Positions 28,983 to 39,300 are shown, counted from the first letter of the stretch. The stretch: DNA of 64,000 nucleotides from Devosia sp. Root685 (GCF_001427875.1 NZ_LMHK01000002.1:532049-596048); one strand, 5' to 3'. Made by a program: numbers and translations. The notes: generated by a model not told the origin, from the letters alone.

Positions 28983-31031
28983 TTAACGCAGGAGCTGCAG
29001 AACAGCCTGGTCCTGCTGGGAAGCCATCGACAGAGCCGACGAGGAGAGCTGCTGGCGGGTCTGGAGAGCCAGGAGGTTCGCAGCTTCTTCGTTGGTGTCA
29101 GCCAAGGTCAGGTTCGCCGCGCCGGTTTCGAGCGTGTTGATCATGTTCTTGGTGAAGGTCTGGCGGTTTTCGACCGACGACAGGTTCGAACCGAAGGTCG
29201 AAGCCTGCGAGCGAAGTTCCGACAGAGCGGTCGAAAGCTTGCCGAGCAGGGCATCGATATCGGTGTCCTTGTCGAGGTCCTGACCGACGAGGCTTTCCAG
29301 GTTCAAGTTGGCAGCGGTGATTGCCCGCTCATTGCCGTTCTTGTCCTTGGCCTGAATCTGGATCGAGGAGGAACCGGATTCATTGAAGGTGATCGTCAGC
29401 TTGTCGCCGCGGAGCAGGTTGATGCCGTTGAACGAAGAGTCGTCGGCAAACTTGTCCAGCTGGTCGCGCAGTTCGTTGAACTGCTTGGCCAGGTTGTCAC
29501 GGATGACGTTGCCAGCGATCTTGTGCTGGGTCGGTGCACCAACGCCGGCGCCGTCCTTGTCGAACTCGACGTCGAGCTCCTGGGTCGAGAGATTCTCGAT
29601 ACGCAGCTTGCCGTTGTCGTTCGAGGCGCGAACCTTGCCGACCGTGCCAGCGTTGCGGTTGATCTCTTCCACGAACTGATCGACCGTGTTGGACGACTTG
29701 TAGGCAGAAACGGCCGGCGAACCGGTCGAAACCGTGGCGCCACCGAACAGAGCGTTGGCGTCAGCACCCGAGATTGCCAAGGTCTTGGCTTCGGCGCTGG
29801 TCGAGGTGAAAACCAGCTTGTCGGAACTATCGAGCGAGGCAGTGACATCGTTGATGCCGGCAGCCTTGAGCTGATCGTTGATATCCTTGAGCTGATTTTC
29901 CTTGGCGTAGGGCGAAGCGTCGCGGCTGACGATGTCGAGCTTGGCGGTCTTGTCGCCATAGGTCACATCGATCTTGAACGAACGAGCTGCGACGTCCTGG
30001 GTATAAACGCCGGTGGAACCGGCGGTGCTGGTGGTGCCACCGGTGATACCGGCAATAACCGGGCCTGCGCCGCTGTAAGCGGTGCTGACGAGCTTGATCT
30101 TCTTGGCAGCGGCATCGACTTCGACGGTGTAGCTACCGGCAGTGGCCTTGTCCTGAAGACCCTTGACGAGCTCGTCGAACGAACCGCCGATATTGATACC
30201 CTGGCCACCAGCGGTCACGCCGCCCATGGAGGTGATCGCAGCGTAGTCGATCTCGGTGACGCCCTGGGTTGCCTTGGCAACCGAACCGGCGAATTCGACC
30301 TTCGGCGAAACGCCGGTCGGTTCGCGCAGCTGGATCGACACCTTGGTGGCGTCAACGGTGTCAGCAGCAACGATATATTTGCTGGTGGCGCCGGTGGTGC
30401 CGGTAGCGGTGTCAAGCTGAGCCTGCAGGTCGGTCATGAAGGCCGCCTGGGTAGCACCAGCAGCCGTGGTCGAGGTTACGGTGAGACCGTCAACCTTGAT
30501 CGCAGTGCCGTTGAGCGTATCGTCGAACTTGACGAGAACCTGCGGACCAGCGGTCTGACCGGCAACGCCGGCCGGATCAGCCCAGACAGCAGCGGTCGTG
30601 ACATTGGCAGACTGGCCGCCGGAAGCAGCCTGAAGCTTGACGTCGAAACCTTCGCCGAACTGACCACCCGAGAGCTTCAGGGTGCTGTCAGCCGTCACTT
30701 CATAGGTGTCGGTCTGGAACGACTTGTCCTGACGAGCCTGGCGCAGGGTCGACTGCATGGACTCGATATTCTTGGTGATCGCGCTGATGCCCTTGTCGGC
30801 GGCTTCGATGACCTTGATGCCCGAAGCCATCGAGTCGAGCAGGTTGCTCATATCGGCAGCGCGGCTGTTGAGTGCCGAGGCGGTGAAGAAGTTGGACGGG
30901 TTGTCCAGAGCAGAGTTCACCTTGTTGCCGGTGGCAAGACGGTTCTGCGTCTTGTTCATCATTTCGGCGGTGTTCTGCAGGCTCAGAAGGTTCGTGCGAA
31001 CGGCCTTCGAGAGAGAGATATCGGAACCCAT
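28983..31031 (-). CDS. Flagellin, large form
   Basis: 682 residues, well above the 270-500 common in alphaproteobacteria. The conserved N-terminal D0/D1 part (SLSKAVRTNLLSLQNTAEMM, RLATGNKVNSALDNPSNFFTA) and C-terminal D1/D0 part (SVENRQTFTKNMINTLETGAANL, ALSMASQQDQAVLQLLR) are intact. The middle (roughly 125-530) is a Thr/Ser/Ala/Gly-rich beta-type insertion, probably a surface-exposed D2/D3 domain. No cysteine is seen. AGGAAA lies about 10 nt before ATG 31031. FlbT, encoded next door, should act on this message. Confidence 0.94.
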   Translation of the reverse strand: MGSDISLSKAVRTNLLSLQNTAEMMNKTQNRLATGNKVNSALDNPSNFFTASALNSRAADMSNLLDSMASGIKVIEAADKGISAITKNIESMQSTLRQARQDKSFQTDTYEVTADSTLKLSGGQFGEGFDVKLQAASGGQSANVTTAAVWADPAGVAGQTAGPQVLVKFDDTLNGTAIKVDGLTVTSTTAAGATQAAFMTDLQAQLDTATGTTGATSKYIVAADTVDATKVSIQLREPTGVSPKVEFAGSVAKATQGVTEIDYAAITSMGGVTAGGQGINIGGSFDELVKGLQDKATAGSYTVEVDAAAKKIKLVSTAYSGAGPVIAGITGGTTSTAGSTGVYTQDVAARSFKIDVTYGDKTAKLDIVSRDASPYAKENQLKDINDQLKAAGINDVTASLDSSDKLVFTSTSAEAKTLAISGADANALFGGATVSTGSPAVSAYKSSNTVDQFVEEINRNAGTVGKVRASNDNGKLRIENLSTQELDVEFDKDGAGVGAPTQHKIAGNVIRDNLAKQFNELRDQLDKFADDSSFNGINLLRGDKLTITFNESGSSSIQIQAKDKNGNERAITAANLNLESLVGQDLDKDTDIDALLGKLSTALSELRSQASTFGSNLSSVENRQTFTKNMINTLETGAANLTLADTNEEAANLLALQTRQQLSSSALSMASQQDQAVLQLLR

Positions 31032-31366
31032 GTGTGGTGCTTTCCTTCTGGAAAATTGAGCCGCTTCATGCAGCCCTTCACAAATCAGAGGATTGTACGC
31101 ATCACATTAAAAGCGCGTTAATGATGCAAATAGACCTACAATTAATCAAGGAAATTTTGCACTCATAAACCGTCGGCGCTGATCTGGGGCCGCAAGGCCA
31201 CACCCGCGGCAACGGAAACTCCAGGGAATGCCGGGAAAGAGGGGACCAGAGGACGATGGCGCCGCCCAAAATGGAAAATTGGACCGCCCACCGGCTGTCA
31301 TCCTGAGATCGTTGGATGGGCCCCGGCGCAGGTGTAGGGATTCGCCGGGGTCAGACCAAAACCGCT
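31032..31366. promoter_or_regulatory. Flagellin upstream region with a decayed repeat
   Basis: No gene in these 335 bases. The part next to flagellin is AT-rich and should hold its promoter and the FlbT-responsive leader; I could not find a clear sigma-28 or sigma-54 consensus. At 31297-31353 lies a shortened family A palindrome (GTCATCCTGAGATCG ... CGCCGGGGTCA) near the end of the response regulator gene. Confidence 0.5.
31297..31353. repeat. Decayed family A palindromic repeat
   Basis: The right-hand half GGATGGGCCCCGGCG and ATTCGCCGGGGTCA is recognisable, while much of the left arm found at 12558 and 59713 is deleted. Confidence 0.6.
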
Positions 31367-31960
31367 TCAGGCGCCGCGATAACGCAGGGCGAATTGCGTG
31401 CGGTTGGCAGCGTCGAATTTGCGCAGGAGGCTTTTGACATGCACCTTGACGGTGCCAACCTGCAGCGACAGTTGCTCGGCGATCTCCTTGTCCGAAAGAC
31501 CGCGTGCCAAAAGCGCGGCCACGTCCTGCTCGCGTGGCGTCAGGGGACTGGCCTGCTGCCGCAGCAGGAGATCGGCCGGCACGAAGCGCTCGCCGGCCAG
31601 CACCAGGTTGAGGGCATTGATCAGTGCTTCGCCTGGCATGGATTTGGACAGCCAGCCGACGGCGCCACGCTGCAGCGCCTCTCCGGCCACCTGCGGATCG
31701 TCGAGTCCGGAAAGAAAGGCGATGCGCAGACCCGGCCGCCTTGTTGCCGCCATTTCCACCGCTTCAATGCCGCTGGTGCCGGGCATGGAATAGTCCAGCA
31801 GCAACAGGTCTACCGGCGCATCGGTGGACAAAAAGTCCAGCACGCTTGCGAGCGAGGAAAAAACCTGCGCTTCCATGTCGGCGCCGCTAGAGTCCAGCAA
31901 GAATTTAACGGCATCTGCAAAAAGCAAATGATCGTCGACAATCAGCAACTTTCTAGACAA
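31367..31960 (-). CDS. NarL/FixJ-type response regulator (LuxR HTH)
   Basis: 197 residues. Receiver: VDDH acidic pair, phosphoacceptor D56 (LLLLDYSMPG), and lysine in WLSKSMPG. LuxR-type HTH at about 138-197: LTPREQDVAALLARGLSDKEIAEQL, then VGTVKVHVKSLLRKF. The only possible start is TTG 31960: an in-frame TGA lies 15 nt upstream and no ATG fits before VDDH. It is divergent from a kinase gene whose ATG is only 32 nt away, suggesting they are partners. Next to flagellin, but a direct role in motility is not shown. Confidence 0.9.
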   Translation of the reverse strand: MSRKLLIVDDHLLFADAVKFLLDSSGADMEAQVFSSLASVLDFLSTDAPVDLLLLDYSMPGTSGIEAVEMAATRRPGLRIAFLSGLDDPQVAGEALQRGAVGWLSKSMPGEALINALNLVLAGERFVPADLLLRQQASPLTPREQDVAALLARGLSDKEIAEQLSLQVGTVKVHVKSLLRKFDAANRTQFALRYRGA

Positions 31961-31992
31961 ATTCCAACCAACTCAGAGCTTTGAGAGATTTT

Positions 31993-33528
31993 ATGCAAAT
32001 TTTACGGACCATGTCAGCGGCCATTCTTCTTGCCGCGATTTGGCTCGTTTCATTCCGCATCGCCGATCTATTTACCGTTTTCCCGACTTATTCAAGTGTG
32101 TGGTTCCTGCCCTCCGGCGTCACCATGGCCATTGTCATGGCAGCTCCCGGATGGCTGAAACTGGTGCCGCTGCTGGCCCATCTGTCGATCGCATCGCCGC
32201 CCATGCGGCAGATTTTCGATATCCACATCACCAGCGATTTTGATCTGGTTCTCCACAGCATCAGAATCTATCTGATCTATGGCGGCGCCGGATTTTTCCT
32301 CACCAAAGTCATGCGCATAACCCTGCCCTTCCGCACCTGGCACGAAGTGCAGTGGTTTATCGGCACCGCCATCGGCGCGGCATCCGTCGCCTCCGCCGCC
32401 GGCATCGCACAAAGCGTGTTGCTCGGCGAACTCGATCCCGCGCACGCCCTGCCTTTGGCAGAGCCCTGGTTCCTTGGCGACGCCTTGGGCGCCATAATGG
32501 TTCCGCCCATGCTCATACCGGCTATTCTGCTGGCGCTGGGCCGCCCCCTCGGCGCCTGGCGATGGCCCAGCGCCCGCGCTTTTGCCATGCAGGCAGCCAC
32601 CCTCTCGCTCGCCGCGCTGATTGGCGCTCTGGGGCCCACGCTCGATATCAACCTCTGGTATCTCGTGCTCCCGTCGGTGCTGGTCTTTGCCCTCCGCGGC
32701 GGCTTCGAGCACGCCGCCGCCGCAGCCTTCCTGACCTGCGTCCTCACCCCGCCCGTCGCCATGATTTTCACTGGTGCCGTGGCGGTTGCCGATTTGCCTG
32801 CCCTCCTTCTCACCACCGCCATCGCCGCTCTGCTCGTCGGCGCCGCCACCACCGAACGTCAGCAGACCGCCGAACGGCTCGAAGCCCTCGTCGCCCAGCG
32901 CACCGAGGAACTGGAAAAGGCCTATGAACTGCAGCGCCATCTGGTGCGTTCGCTCGGCCACGACCTGCGCCAGCCGGTGGAAGCCATCAACCTGACGGTC
33001 GCCGCCGTTGACGCGTCCAGCGACATAAAGGTCCGCAACACGGCCCTCGCCCGCGTGCGCCAGCTCGGCACGGTGACCTCGGACCTCCTCACCCGCATTC
33101 TGGCCTATGCAAGGCTCGACACCGGCGACATCAGCGCCGAACTCGCGCCGCTGCACTTGGCGCAACTGATGGACCGCTTGCGCGCCACCTATACCCCCAG
33201 GGCCCAGCACCGCGCGCAGCGCCTCATCTGGCCCGACACCGACCTCACCGTGATCTCCGATCGCGACCTGCTGTTCCAGATCCTCTCCAACCATCTCGAC
33301 AATGCCATTCGCCTCACCCCCGAAGGCGGCACGGTCGAAGTGCGGATCGAGCCCGGACCGGCCGGCGTCGGCATCTTCGTTATCGACGGCTTCGAGCCTT
33401 CGGTCCCGCACCAGTCGAGCCGCGGCGGTCTTGGCCTCCGCATCGTCACGCAGGCGGCAGGCCTCTTGGGCGCCGAAATGGTCGACGAACAAAACCGCAA
33501 GGGCATCATCCTACCCCCAAAGAGGTAG
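31993..33528 (+). CDS. Sensor histidine kinase with MASE1-like membrane domain
   Basis: 511 residues. About eight membrane segments in residues 1-280 resemble the MASE1 sensor domain (SAAILLAAIWLVSFRIADLF, YSSVWFLPSGVTMAIVM, EPWFLGDALGAIMV). A coiled linker (RQQTAERLEALVAQRTEELEKAYE) leads to the H-box GHDLRQPVE with H323, the N-box SNHLDNAIRLTPEGG and G2 GGLGLRIV. The G1 box is degenerate (VIDGFEPS instead of DxGxG), so ATP binding or turnover may be altered. ATG 31993 has GAGAG 5 nt upstream; a TTG four codons earlier is also open. Probable partner: the divergent LuxR-type regulator. Confidence 0.88.
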   Translation: MQILRTMSAAILLAAIWLVSFRIADLFTVFPTYSSVWFLPSGVTMAIVMAAPGWLKLVPLLAHLSIASPPMRQIFDIHITSDFDLVLHSIRIYLIYGGAGFFLTKVMRITLPFRTWHEVQWFIGTAIGAASVASAAGIAQSVLLGELDPAHALPLAEPWFLGDALGAIMVPPMLIPAILLALGRPLGAWRWPSARAFAMQAATLSLAALIGALGPTLDINLWYLVLPSVLVFALRGGFEHAAAAAFLTCVLTPPVAMIFTGAVAVADLPALLLTTAIAALLVGAATTERQQTAERLEALVAQRTEELEKAYELQRHLVRSLGHDLRQPVEAINLTVAAVDASSDIKVRNTALARVRQLGTVTSDLLTRILAYARLDTGDISAELAPLHLAQLMDRLRATYTPRAQHRAQRLIWPDTDLTVISDRDLLFQILSNHLDNAIRLTPEGGTVEVRIEPGPAGVGIFVIDGFEPSVPHQSSRGGLGLRIVTQAAGLLGAEMVDEQNRKGIILPPKR

Positions 33529-33608
33529 GCGCACCGGTCTTAATACCCCCGGCCCACGCGCCCATCGCCGATACATTGCAACGGCTCAAGCACACGAATC
33601 GGAATGCC

Positions 33609-33866
33609 ATGACTCGCCTGCCGGCCGCCACTCTCCTCGGACAAAACGTCCAGCGGCTCTGCGAAATGCAGGGCACGAGCCTTGACGCGCTTGCTCAAAA
33701 ACTCGGCTGGCCGAACGAAGCGGTTGCCGATCTCGTCGCGTCCTCGCTCGAAATCGCGCTCGACCAATTGGACGAGCTTTCCGCCGCGCTCGGTGTCGCC
33801 CCCCATGAGCTCTTTGACGAAGTAACCACAGCCGAAAATCAAGTCCAGCAACAACGCTACGGCTGA
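33609..33866 (+). CDS. Small XRE-like protein, paralogue of 28277-28516
   Basis: 85 residues. GQNVQRLCEMQGTSLDALAQKLGW and ALDQLDELSAALGVAPHELF align along most of their length with the protein at 28277-28516 (shared NV-RL, SL, LGW, ALD--D-L, AL-V-P--LF). It is followed by a polar tail rich in Q and E. It lies 80 nt after the kinase gene and 54 nt before a conventional XRE gene. The frame is open back to 33576; ATG 33609 is preferred. Function unknown; it may be a degenerate repressor-fold domain that binds another HTH protein. Confidence 0.7.
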   Translation: MTRLPAATLLGQNVQRLCEMQGTSLDALAQKLGWPNEAVADLVASSLEIALDQLDELSAALGVAPHELFDEVTTAENQVQQQRYG

Positions 33867-33920
33867 TTGCGGCGCGGCCATGCTTTGTGTAGCGTTCCCC
33901 TGGGGAGCGCTGAAACTGTC

Positions 33921-34199
33921 ATGGATAGCCGAGAACTTGTAGCCTGGAACATGCGGCGTCTGCGCGTCGAACGAAAACTGTCCCAGGAAAAGCTCGCCGA
34001 ACGCGCAGGGGTCGATCGCACCTATGTCAGCCGGCTCGAGCGCGGCATGGAAAACCCCTCAATCGGCATTCTCGACAAGGTGGCCACGGCCCTCTCCGTC
34101 TCGATCGCCGAGCTCTTCATCCCCCCGGCGCTCGATGAAGCCCGCCCAAAACCCCTCAAAGCCGGCCGGCGCCCTGCGATCCGGTCCGACGCCAGCTAA
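33921..34199 (+). CDS. XRE family transcriptional regulator
   Basis: 92 residues. A canonical Cro/C1 HTH, NMRRLRVERKLSQEKLAERAGVDRTYVSRLERG, followed by NPSIGILDKVATALSVSIAELF and a basic tail. ATG 33921 is chosen; an upstream TTG at 33867 would add 18 residues overlapping the previous stop. The stop overlaps the stop of the convergent pbpC gene by 4 nt. Target genes unknown. Confidence 0.88.
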   Translation: MDSRELVAWNMRRLRVERKLSQEKLAERAGVDRTYVSRLERGMENPSIGILDKVATALSVSIAELFIPPALDEARPKPLKAGRRPAIRSDAS

Positions 34200-36325
34200 T
34201 CCAGAAACACCGTAACCGTATCGCCCCGCCCTTCGGCATCGACCACCGAGAGCGTCACATAACCCGGCCCATCCGGCGTCCAGCTATCCTGCCGCGCGAA
34301 CTGCGACCGCCCGAACGGCGCCCCATTGGCAAAGAAGGTGAAGGGCGGCACCCCATTTCGCACTTTTACGACAAGCGGCGATAGCGCCCCCGCACCGAGC
34401 CCGAGATCGACGTCCACCCCATCGGCAGGAAACGCGATCTCGGGCGCCGAGATACGCGCGACGAGATCCTCATCAGGGTGCCTAAACCGCCGCAACGGCA
34501 CCGGCAATTGCGTATTGGACGCAAACAGCACCCCCGGCGGCGCCTTGGGCAAAGCCGCCTTGCGGCTCCCCAGCCGGTCAAACGCCTCAAAGAGAATCGG
34601 CGCCGCCCCCAAAATCCCCGATAATCCCGGCACCGGCGCGCCATCCGGCCGCCCCACCCAGACCCCCACCACCGTCTTGCCATCAAATCCGATGGCCCAG
34701 GCATCGCGATAGCCATAGGACGTGCCGGTCTTATAGGCGACGCGCCCCGGCGACCCATTCAGCGGCGGCGGCACATCGGCCAGAATATCGGCGACATACC
34801 AGGCCGAAACCGGATCGAGCACCGGCGCCGAAATCTGCGGCACCGGCCTCTCGCCAAGCCCATCATAAAGCGCCACCGGCTTGCCCCCATGCCCCAGCGC
34901 CGCATAGACGGACACGAGATCGCGCAGCGTAATCCCGACACCACCCAGCCCCACGGCAAGGCTCGGCGCCGTATCGACCGGCAGGCGCGGATTGGCATAG
35001 GCGCGCTTCAGCCGCGACACCAGCCGCGCCGGCCCCACCGCATCGAGCACCACCACCGCCGGAATATTCAGCGATTCCGTCAGCGCATCATGGATAGTGA
35101 CCGTGCCGCGATTGAACCCGTCGAAATTGACCGGCACATAGCCGCCAAAAGCCGTTGGCCGGTCCTCGATCAAGCTCTGCGGATGCGCCAGCCCCAGCTC
35201 GAACGCCAGCCCATAAATCAGCGGCTTCAGCGTCGATCCGGGCGAGCGCACCGCCTTGGTCATATCGACAAAGCCCGCGCTCTCGGTTGCCAAAAGCCCC
35301 GCCGACCCCACCGAGGCCAGAATTTCCCCCGTATCGATATCCGCCGCCAGGATCGCTACCGACACGCGCGGATCGATCAACCGGGCCCGCGCCGAGGCCA
35401 GCCGCTCCAGCGCATCCTGCAACCTTTTATCGAGCGTCAGTTCCACCGTTCGCGCCCCCGGCTGCGCCTTCACCGCCGCCTGCGCCATATGCGCCGCCAG
35501 CATCGGAAACGGTTTTCGCGCCGTCGGAACCGGTTCGAGCTTTGCCGCCCGCGCCTCTTCCGCGGCAATGGTCCCAAGCGACACCAGCCTGTCGAGCACC
35601 ATGTTCCGGCTCGCCAAAGCCGCCGCAGCATCGCGATCAGGCCGCCGCGCCTCGGGCGATTGTGGCAACGCCACCAGCAGCGCCGCCTCCGCCGTCGTCA
35701 ACCGCGCCGGCTCCTTGCCGAAATAGGCGAGGCTCGCGGCGCGAATGCCTTCAATGTTCCCGCCATAAGGCGCCAGCGTCAGATAGAGGTCGAGAATTTC
35801 ATCCTTGCTGAGCCGGGCTTCCAGTTGCTGGGCATGGATCATCTGCCGGAGCTTGCCAAAAGCGTTGCGCGTCGGTTGCCCTTCGACCAGCCGCGCCACC
35901 TGCATGGTCAGCGTCGAGCCGCCCGAAACGACCCTCCCCCCGGCCAAGACGAACTGCCCCGCCGCCCGCAACATCGAGTTCCAGGCAATGCCCTCGTGGC
36001 TCGCAAACCCGCGATCCTCATAGGCAATCAGCATGTCGATAAAACGCTTGTCGACATCCGCCCGCGTCACCGGCAGGCGCCAGTGCCCCCCCGATGTCGT
36101 AAACGGCCGCAACAACAGCCCATCGCGATCCGTCACCTCCGCCGAAACCGGCATTGTTTCGAGATCGGGCACCGGTGGCAGCGAAGCCGAAATGGTTGTC
36201 GTCCACGACACCAGCTGGATAACCCCAGCCAGCACCAGCACAAAAACCGAAAAGCCAAAAAGCGTCAGCCGCGCCACCCAAGGGCGCGGCTGTTTTTGTT
36301 GTGACTCTCTACCCTCGTCCGTCAT
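34196..36325 (-). CDS. pbpC: Penicillin-binding protein 1C (peptidoglycan glycosyltransferase/transpeptidase-like)
   Basis: 709 residues. A cytoplasmic tail and membrane anchor (about 18-45) precede a GT51 domain (YEDRGFASHEG, GGSTLTMQVARL, KDEILDLYLTLAPYGGN), then a transpeptidase-type domain with SxxK (STLKPL), SLN and KTG (KTGTSYGYRDAWAIGFD), and a C-terminal BiPBP_C-type beta domain. PBP1C binds few beta-lactams in E. coli and its crosslinking role is uncertain. The start overlaps the stop of the alpha-2-macroglobulin gene by 4 nt, the widely conserved yfhM-pbpC pairing. Confidence 0.96.
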   Translation of the reverse strand: MTDEGRESQQKQPRPWVARLTLFGFSVFVLVLAGVIQLVSWTTTISASLPPVPDLETMPVSAEVTDRDGLLLRPFTTSGGHWRLPVTRADVDKRFIDMLIAYEDRGFASHEGIAWNSMLRAAGQFVLAGGRVVSGGSTLTMQVARLVEGQPTRNAFGKLRQMIHAQQLEARLSKDEILDLYLTLAPYGGNIEGIRAASLAYFGKEPARLTTAEAALLVALPQSPEARRPDRDAAAALASRNMVLDRLVSLGTIAAEEARAAKLEPVPTARKPFPMLAAHMAQAAVKAQPGARTVELTLDKRLQDALERLASARARLIDPRVSVAILAADIDTGEILASVGSAGLLATESAGFVDMTKAVRSPGSTLKPLIYGLAFELGLAHPQSLIEDRPTAFGGYVPVNFDGFNRGTVTIHDALTESLNIPAVVVLDAVGPARLVSRLKRAYANPRLPVDTAPSLAVGLGGVGITLRDLVSVYAALGHGGKPVALYDGLGERPVPQISAPVLDPVSAWYVADILADVPPPLNGSPGRVAYKTGTSYGYRDAWAIGFDGKTVVGVWVGRPDGAPVPGLSGILGAAPILFEAFDRLGSRKAALPKAPPGVLFASNTQLPVPLRRFRHPDEDLVARISAPEIAFPADGVDVDLGLGAGALSPLVVKVRNGVPPFTFFANGAPFGRSQFARQDSWTPDGPGYVTLSVVDAEGRGDTVTVFLD

Positions 36326-39300
36326 TGGCCCTGAGCGGTGATCTCGATCGAGTATGCCGCCGTATTGCCACGGGATTCAGGACGATACATGTCTTCCACC
36401 GTCGCGCCCGGCAGCACGAATGTGCCCGGGGTCACCGCACGAACCATATAGGCCGTCGTGAAGGTGCCGGGATCCGAGCCATAGCGGAAGGCGGCGACAT
36501 ATTGGTCGGTCCGCGATTCCATATGCACCGGGATATTGAGCGACAGCCAGTTGAAATCAGACACGCCCTCGCCATCCGACAGGTTCGGGTTCTCGATTTC
36601 AAAGCCTGCCGGCAACGGATCGGCAACGACATATTGTCCCGAGCCCAGATCATGCGGCCGCACGCGCAGCACCACGATCAGGCGGTCATTCTGCGCCAGC
36701 GTGCCTTCGGTCGGATCGACCTCCGTGCCATCGGGCAAGTAGTAGGCCCGCGAGATGGCAAAGCCATCATCGGAAGCATCCGGCGGCACTGCCGGATAAC
36801 CCGTCACCGTCACCTTGGCCTCGGTATCGGCCGAACCGCCATTGCCGATTTCGACCGTCTCAAAGCCCGCCTCTTCGACGCGGCGATAGACTTGCCCCGT
36901 CAGCGCCTCGCCATTGAGGGTGATCGACCCATCCGTGCTGCCCGCGCCGAGCGCCGAAGCGGCCAGCAGCGTCCAGGTATCCTCCTGCGTCGAGGTATAG
37001 CGCGCCCGATCCCGCATCTTCGCCAACTGATTGGCGAGCGAAGTCAGGTCGACCCCTGCCGGCTTGAATTCGGCCGACAGCGCCAAAACCCCGGCAAGAT
37101 CACGCAACCGGCTACCATAGTCGCTGCGATAGCGATTGGTGTTCCGTGCCGTACCGACGCTTTCGACCGCAGCAACGAACGCCTCATTGGCGCGCGTCGT
37201 ATCGCCATAAAGAGCCAAAGCCGCGCCAAGCTGCGCCTGTGCCAGCGGCGAACCGAAGGCGGCAAGACGCGCCTCGAAATAGTAGCGGAGGTCGCCCATC
37301 GCTACCCGACCGGCGCGCGCCAGGTCGTAAAGCGCATAGGCAATGTCTTCGCCGCCATTGTCGAAGTCGCTGGCATAGGAGAGTTGGTTGGAGAGGTTGT
37401 CGAGCGCCATGCTCATCGCCTGTTCGGGCACGGCATAGCCGGCCGCCTTGGCGCGCAGCAGGAAGTCGGTGACAAACCCGTCGAGCCAGAAATCCCCGCC
37501 ATCGAACGGCCCCCAGAGCCCGAACCCACCAGCCGAAGTCTGCTTCGCCAGCGTGCTGGCAATGGCGTCGATCACCGTCTGGTTGAGCTTATCGTCCTTG
37601 GCCACCCCGATCATCTGCGCCACCTCGTTGAGATAGAGCAGCGGCAGGGCGCGGCTGGACGTCTGTTCGGCACAGCCATAGGGATAGCGGTCGAGCGAGA
37701 GCAACAGACCCGGCACATCGAGCCGTGCAATCGGCCCAATGGCGAGGGTCATCGACCCCGTATCGGCAAGCAGCCCGTCGAAATAACTCGCATCAATACT
37801 GGCGCTGCCACCCGCCTTGATTGCCACCAAACGGCTGGTGGTCACCGGCGCACTGGTCGGACGCACCCCAAGCAACAGCTCCTTGGTCTGCGTCGTTCCA
37901 TCCGGCCCGGTCACCGTCAGCTGCACCGGCCAATCGCCGATTTGCATGCCATTGAGTTTGAGATCGAGCGCCGTCCGCTCGCCCTCGCCGAGTTCCACAT
38001 CGGTTGTCTCCGCCGAGGTGGAAATGCCTTCCCCGGTCGAAAGCGCGACTTGATAGGAGCCAGCAGCCCCGCCGACATTGTTGACCTCGACCAGCAGCCG
38101 CGCCTCGTCGCCGACACGCAGGAAGCGCGGCGGGCTGAGGGTAACAACCACTGGATCCCGAACGATCACATCGACCGAAGCATGCCCCACCGCCGAGGCG
38201 GTCCAGGCCATGGCCATGACGCGCACCGTGCCGGTGAAATCAGGCATGTCGAAAGTTACAGTGGCTTTGCCATCCGCATCGACTTCCACAATGCCCGTAT
38301 GCAGCGCCACCAGCACCGAGATCGGCGGCGGCGTGCCCAAACGCGAGCCCCCGCCATCGCCGCCCGAGCGCATCGCCCCGGCAAGACCCTGCGTCGGATC
38401 GATCAGCGAGCCATAGAGGTCGCGGATTTCCATGCCGAGCTGGCGCTGCCCAAAGTAATAGTCATCCGGCGCCGGCACCTTGAAATTGGTGACATTGAGA
38501 ATGCCTAGGTCCACCGCCGCCACAGCCACATAGGCCTTTTCGCCCGCTGCAACGTTGGCGAGATCAACGCTGACCTCAAAGCTCTGCCGCGGCAGCGTCA
38601 CATCAGGCGCACCAAGCTTCACGTCGAGCTTGCGATCACCCGGCTCCACATCGGCAAAGGCCAGACCCAGCGCCCGCGACGGCATGCGCTTTTCCGCCGT
38701 ATCGGACGGACGATAAAGCACCGCCGTCACATATGCACCCGGCCCCCATTCCTCGGTCACGTCGAGCGGCACGGTCGTGCCGCCTTCCGGCACCTCAACC
38801 GCTTCCATGGCGATGACGCGATTGTCGATCACCATGACCAAAGCCGTGCCGGCAAATTGCGGGTCGAGCTTCAGGTTGGCCGTCTCGCCGACCTTATAGG
38901 CCACCTTGTCGAGCGCCACCTGTAGCGTGTCCGGCGTGTCAGAACCCGCATCGGCATAATAATAGCCGGCATAGAACTCATAGCTCGACGAGGTACCCTG
39001 CCCCTCGACTTCGAGGCGATAGAGCCCCCAATCGACATTGGCACCCACCGTCACCGAACCGCCATCCGGCGTATCGGCCGAACCATTGGCAATCTCGCGC
39101 GTGGTGGTGATCCCCTCCCACTTCCAGGTGCTGCCGTCGCGATACCACTGATAATTGGTCTCGACCCGCGACAGCGTCCAGCCAAGTCCCGTCGCCGCGA
39201 CCTTCTCGCCCTCGGGCGACACGGTGATCAGCTCGAACTGCGCTTCGCTGCCCTCTTCGAGCCCCGTCGCATCGGCAAAAACCGGCTTGATGCCGATCCG

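Noticed and set aside
29523..31121. 532-codon plus-strand frame opposite flagellin
   Set aside because: It is antisense to a clear flagellin gene; long antisense frames are common in GC-rich DNA and this one has no recognisable domain.
31032..31200. Sigma-28 or sigma-54 promoter for flagellin
   Set aside because: I searched the AT-rich leader for TAAA-N15-GCCGATAA-like and GG-N10-GC patterns and found no acceptable match.
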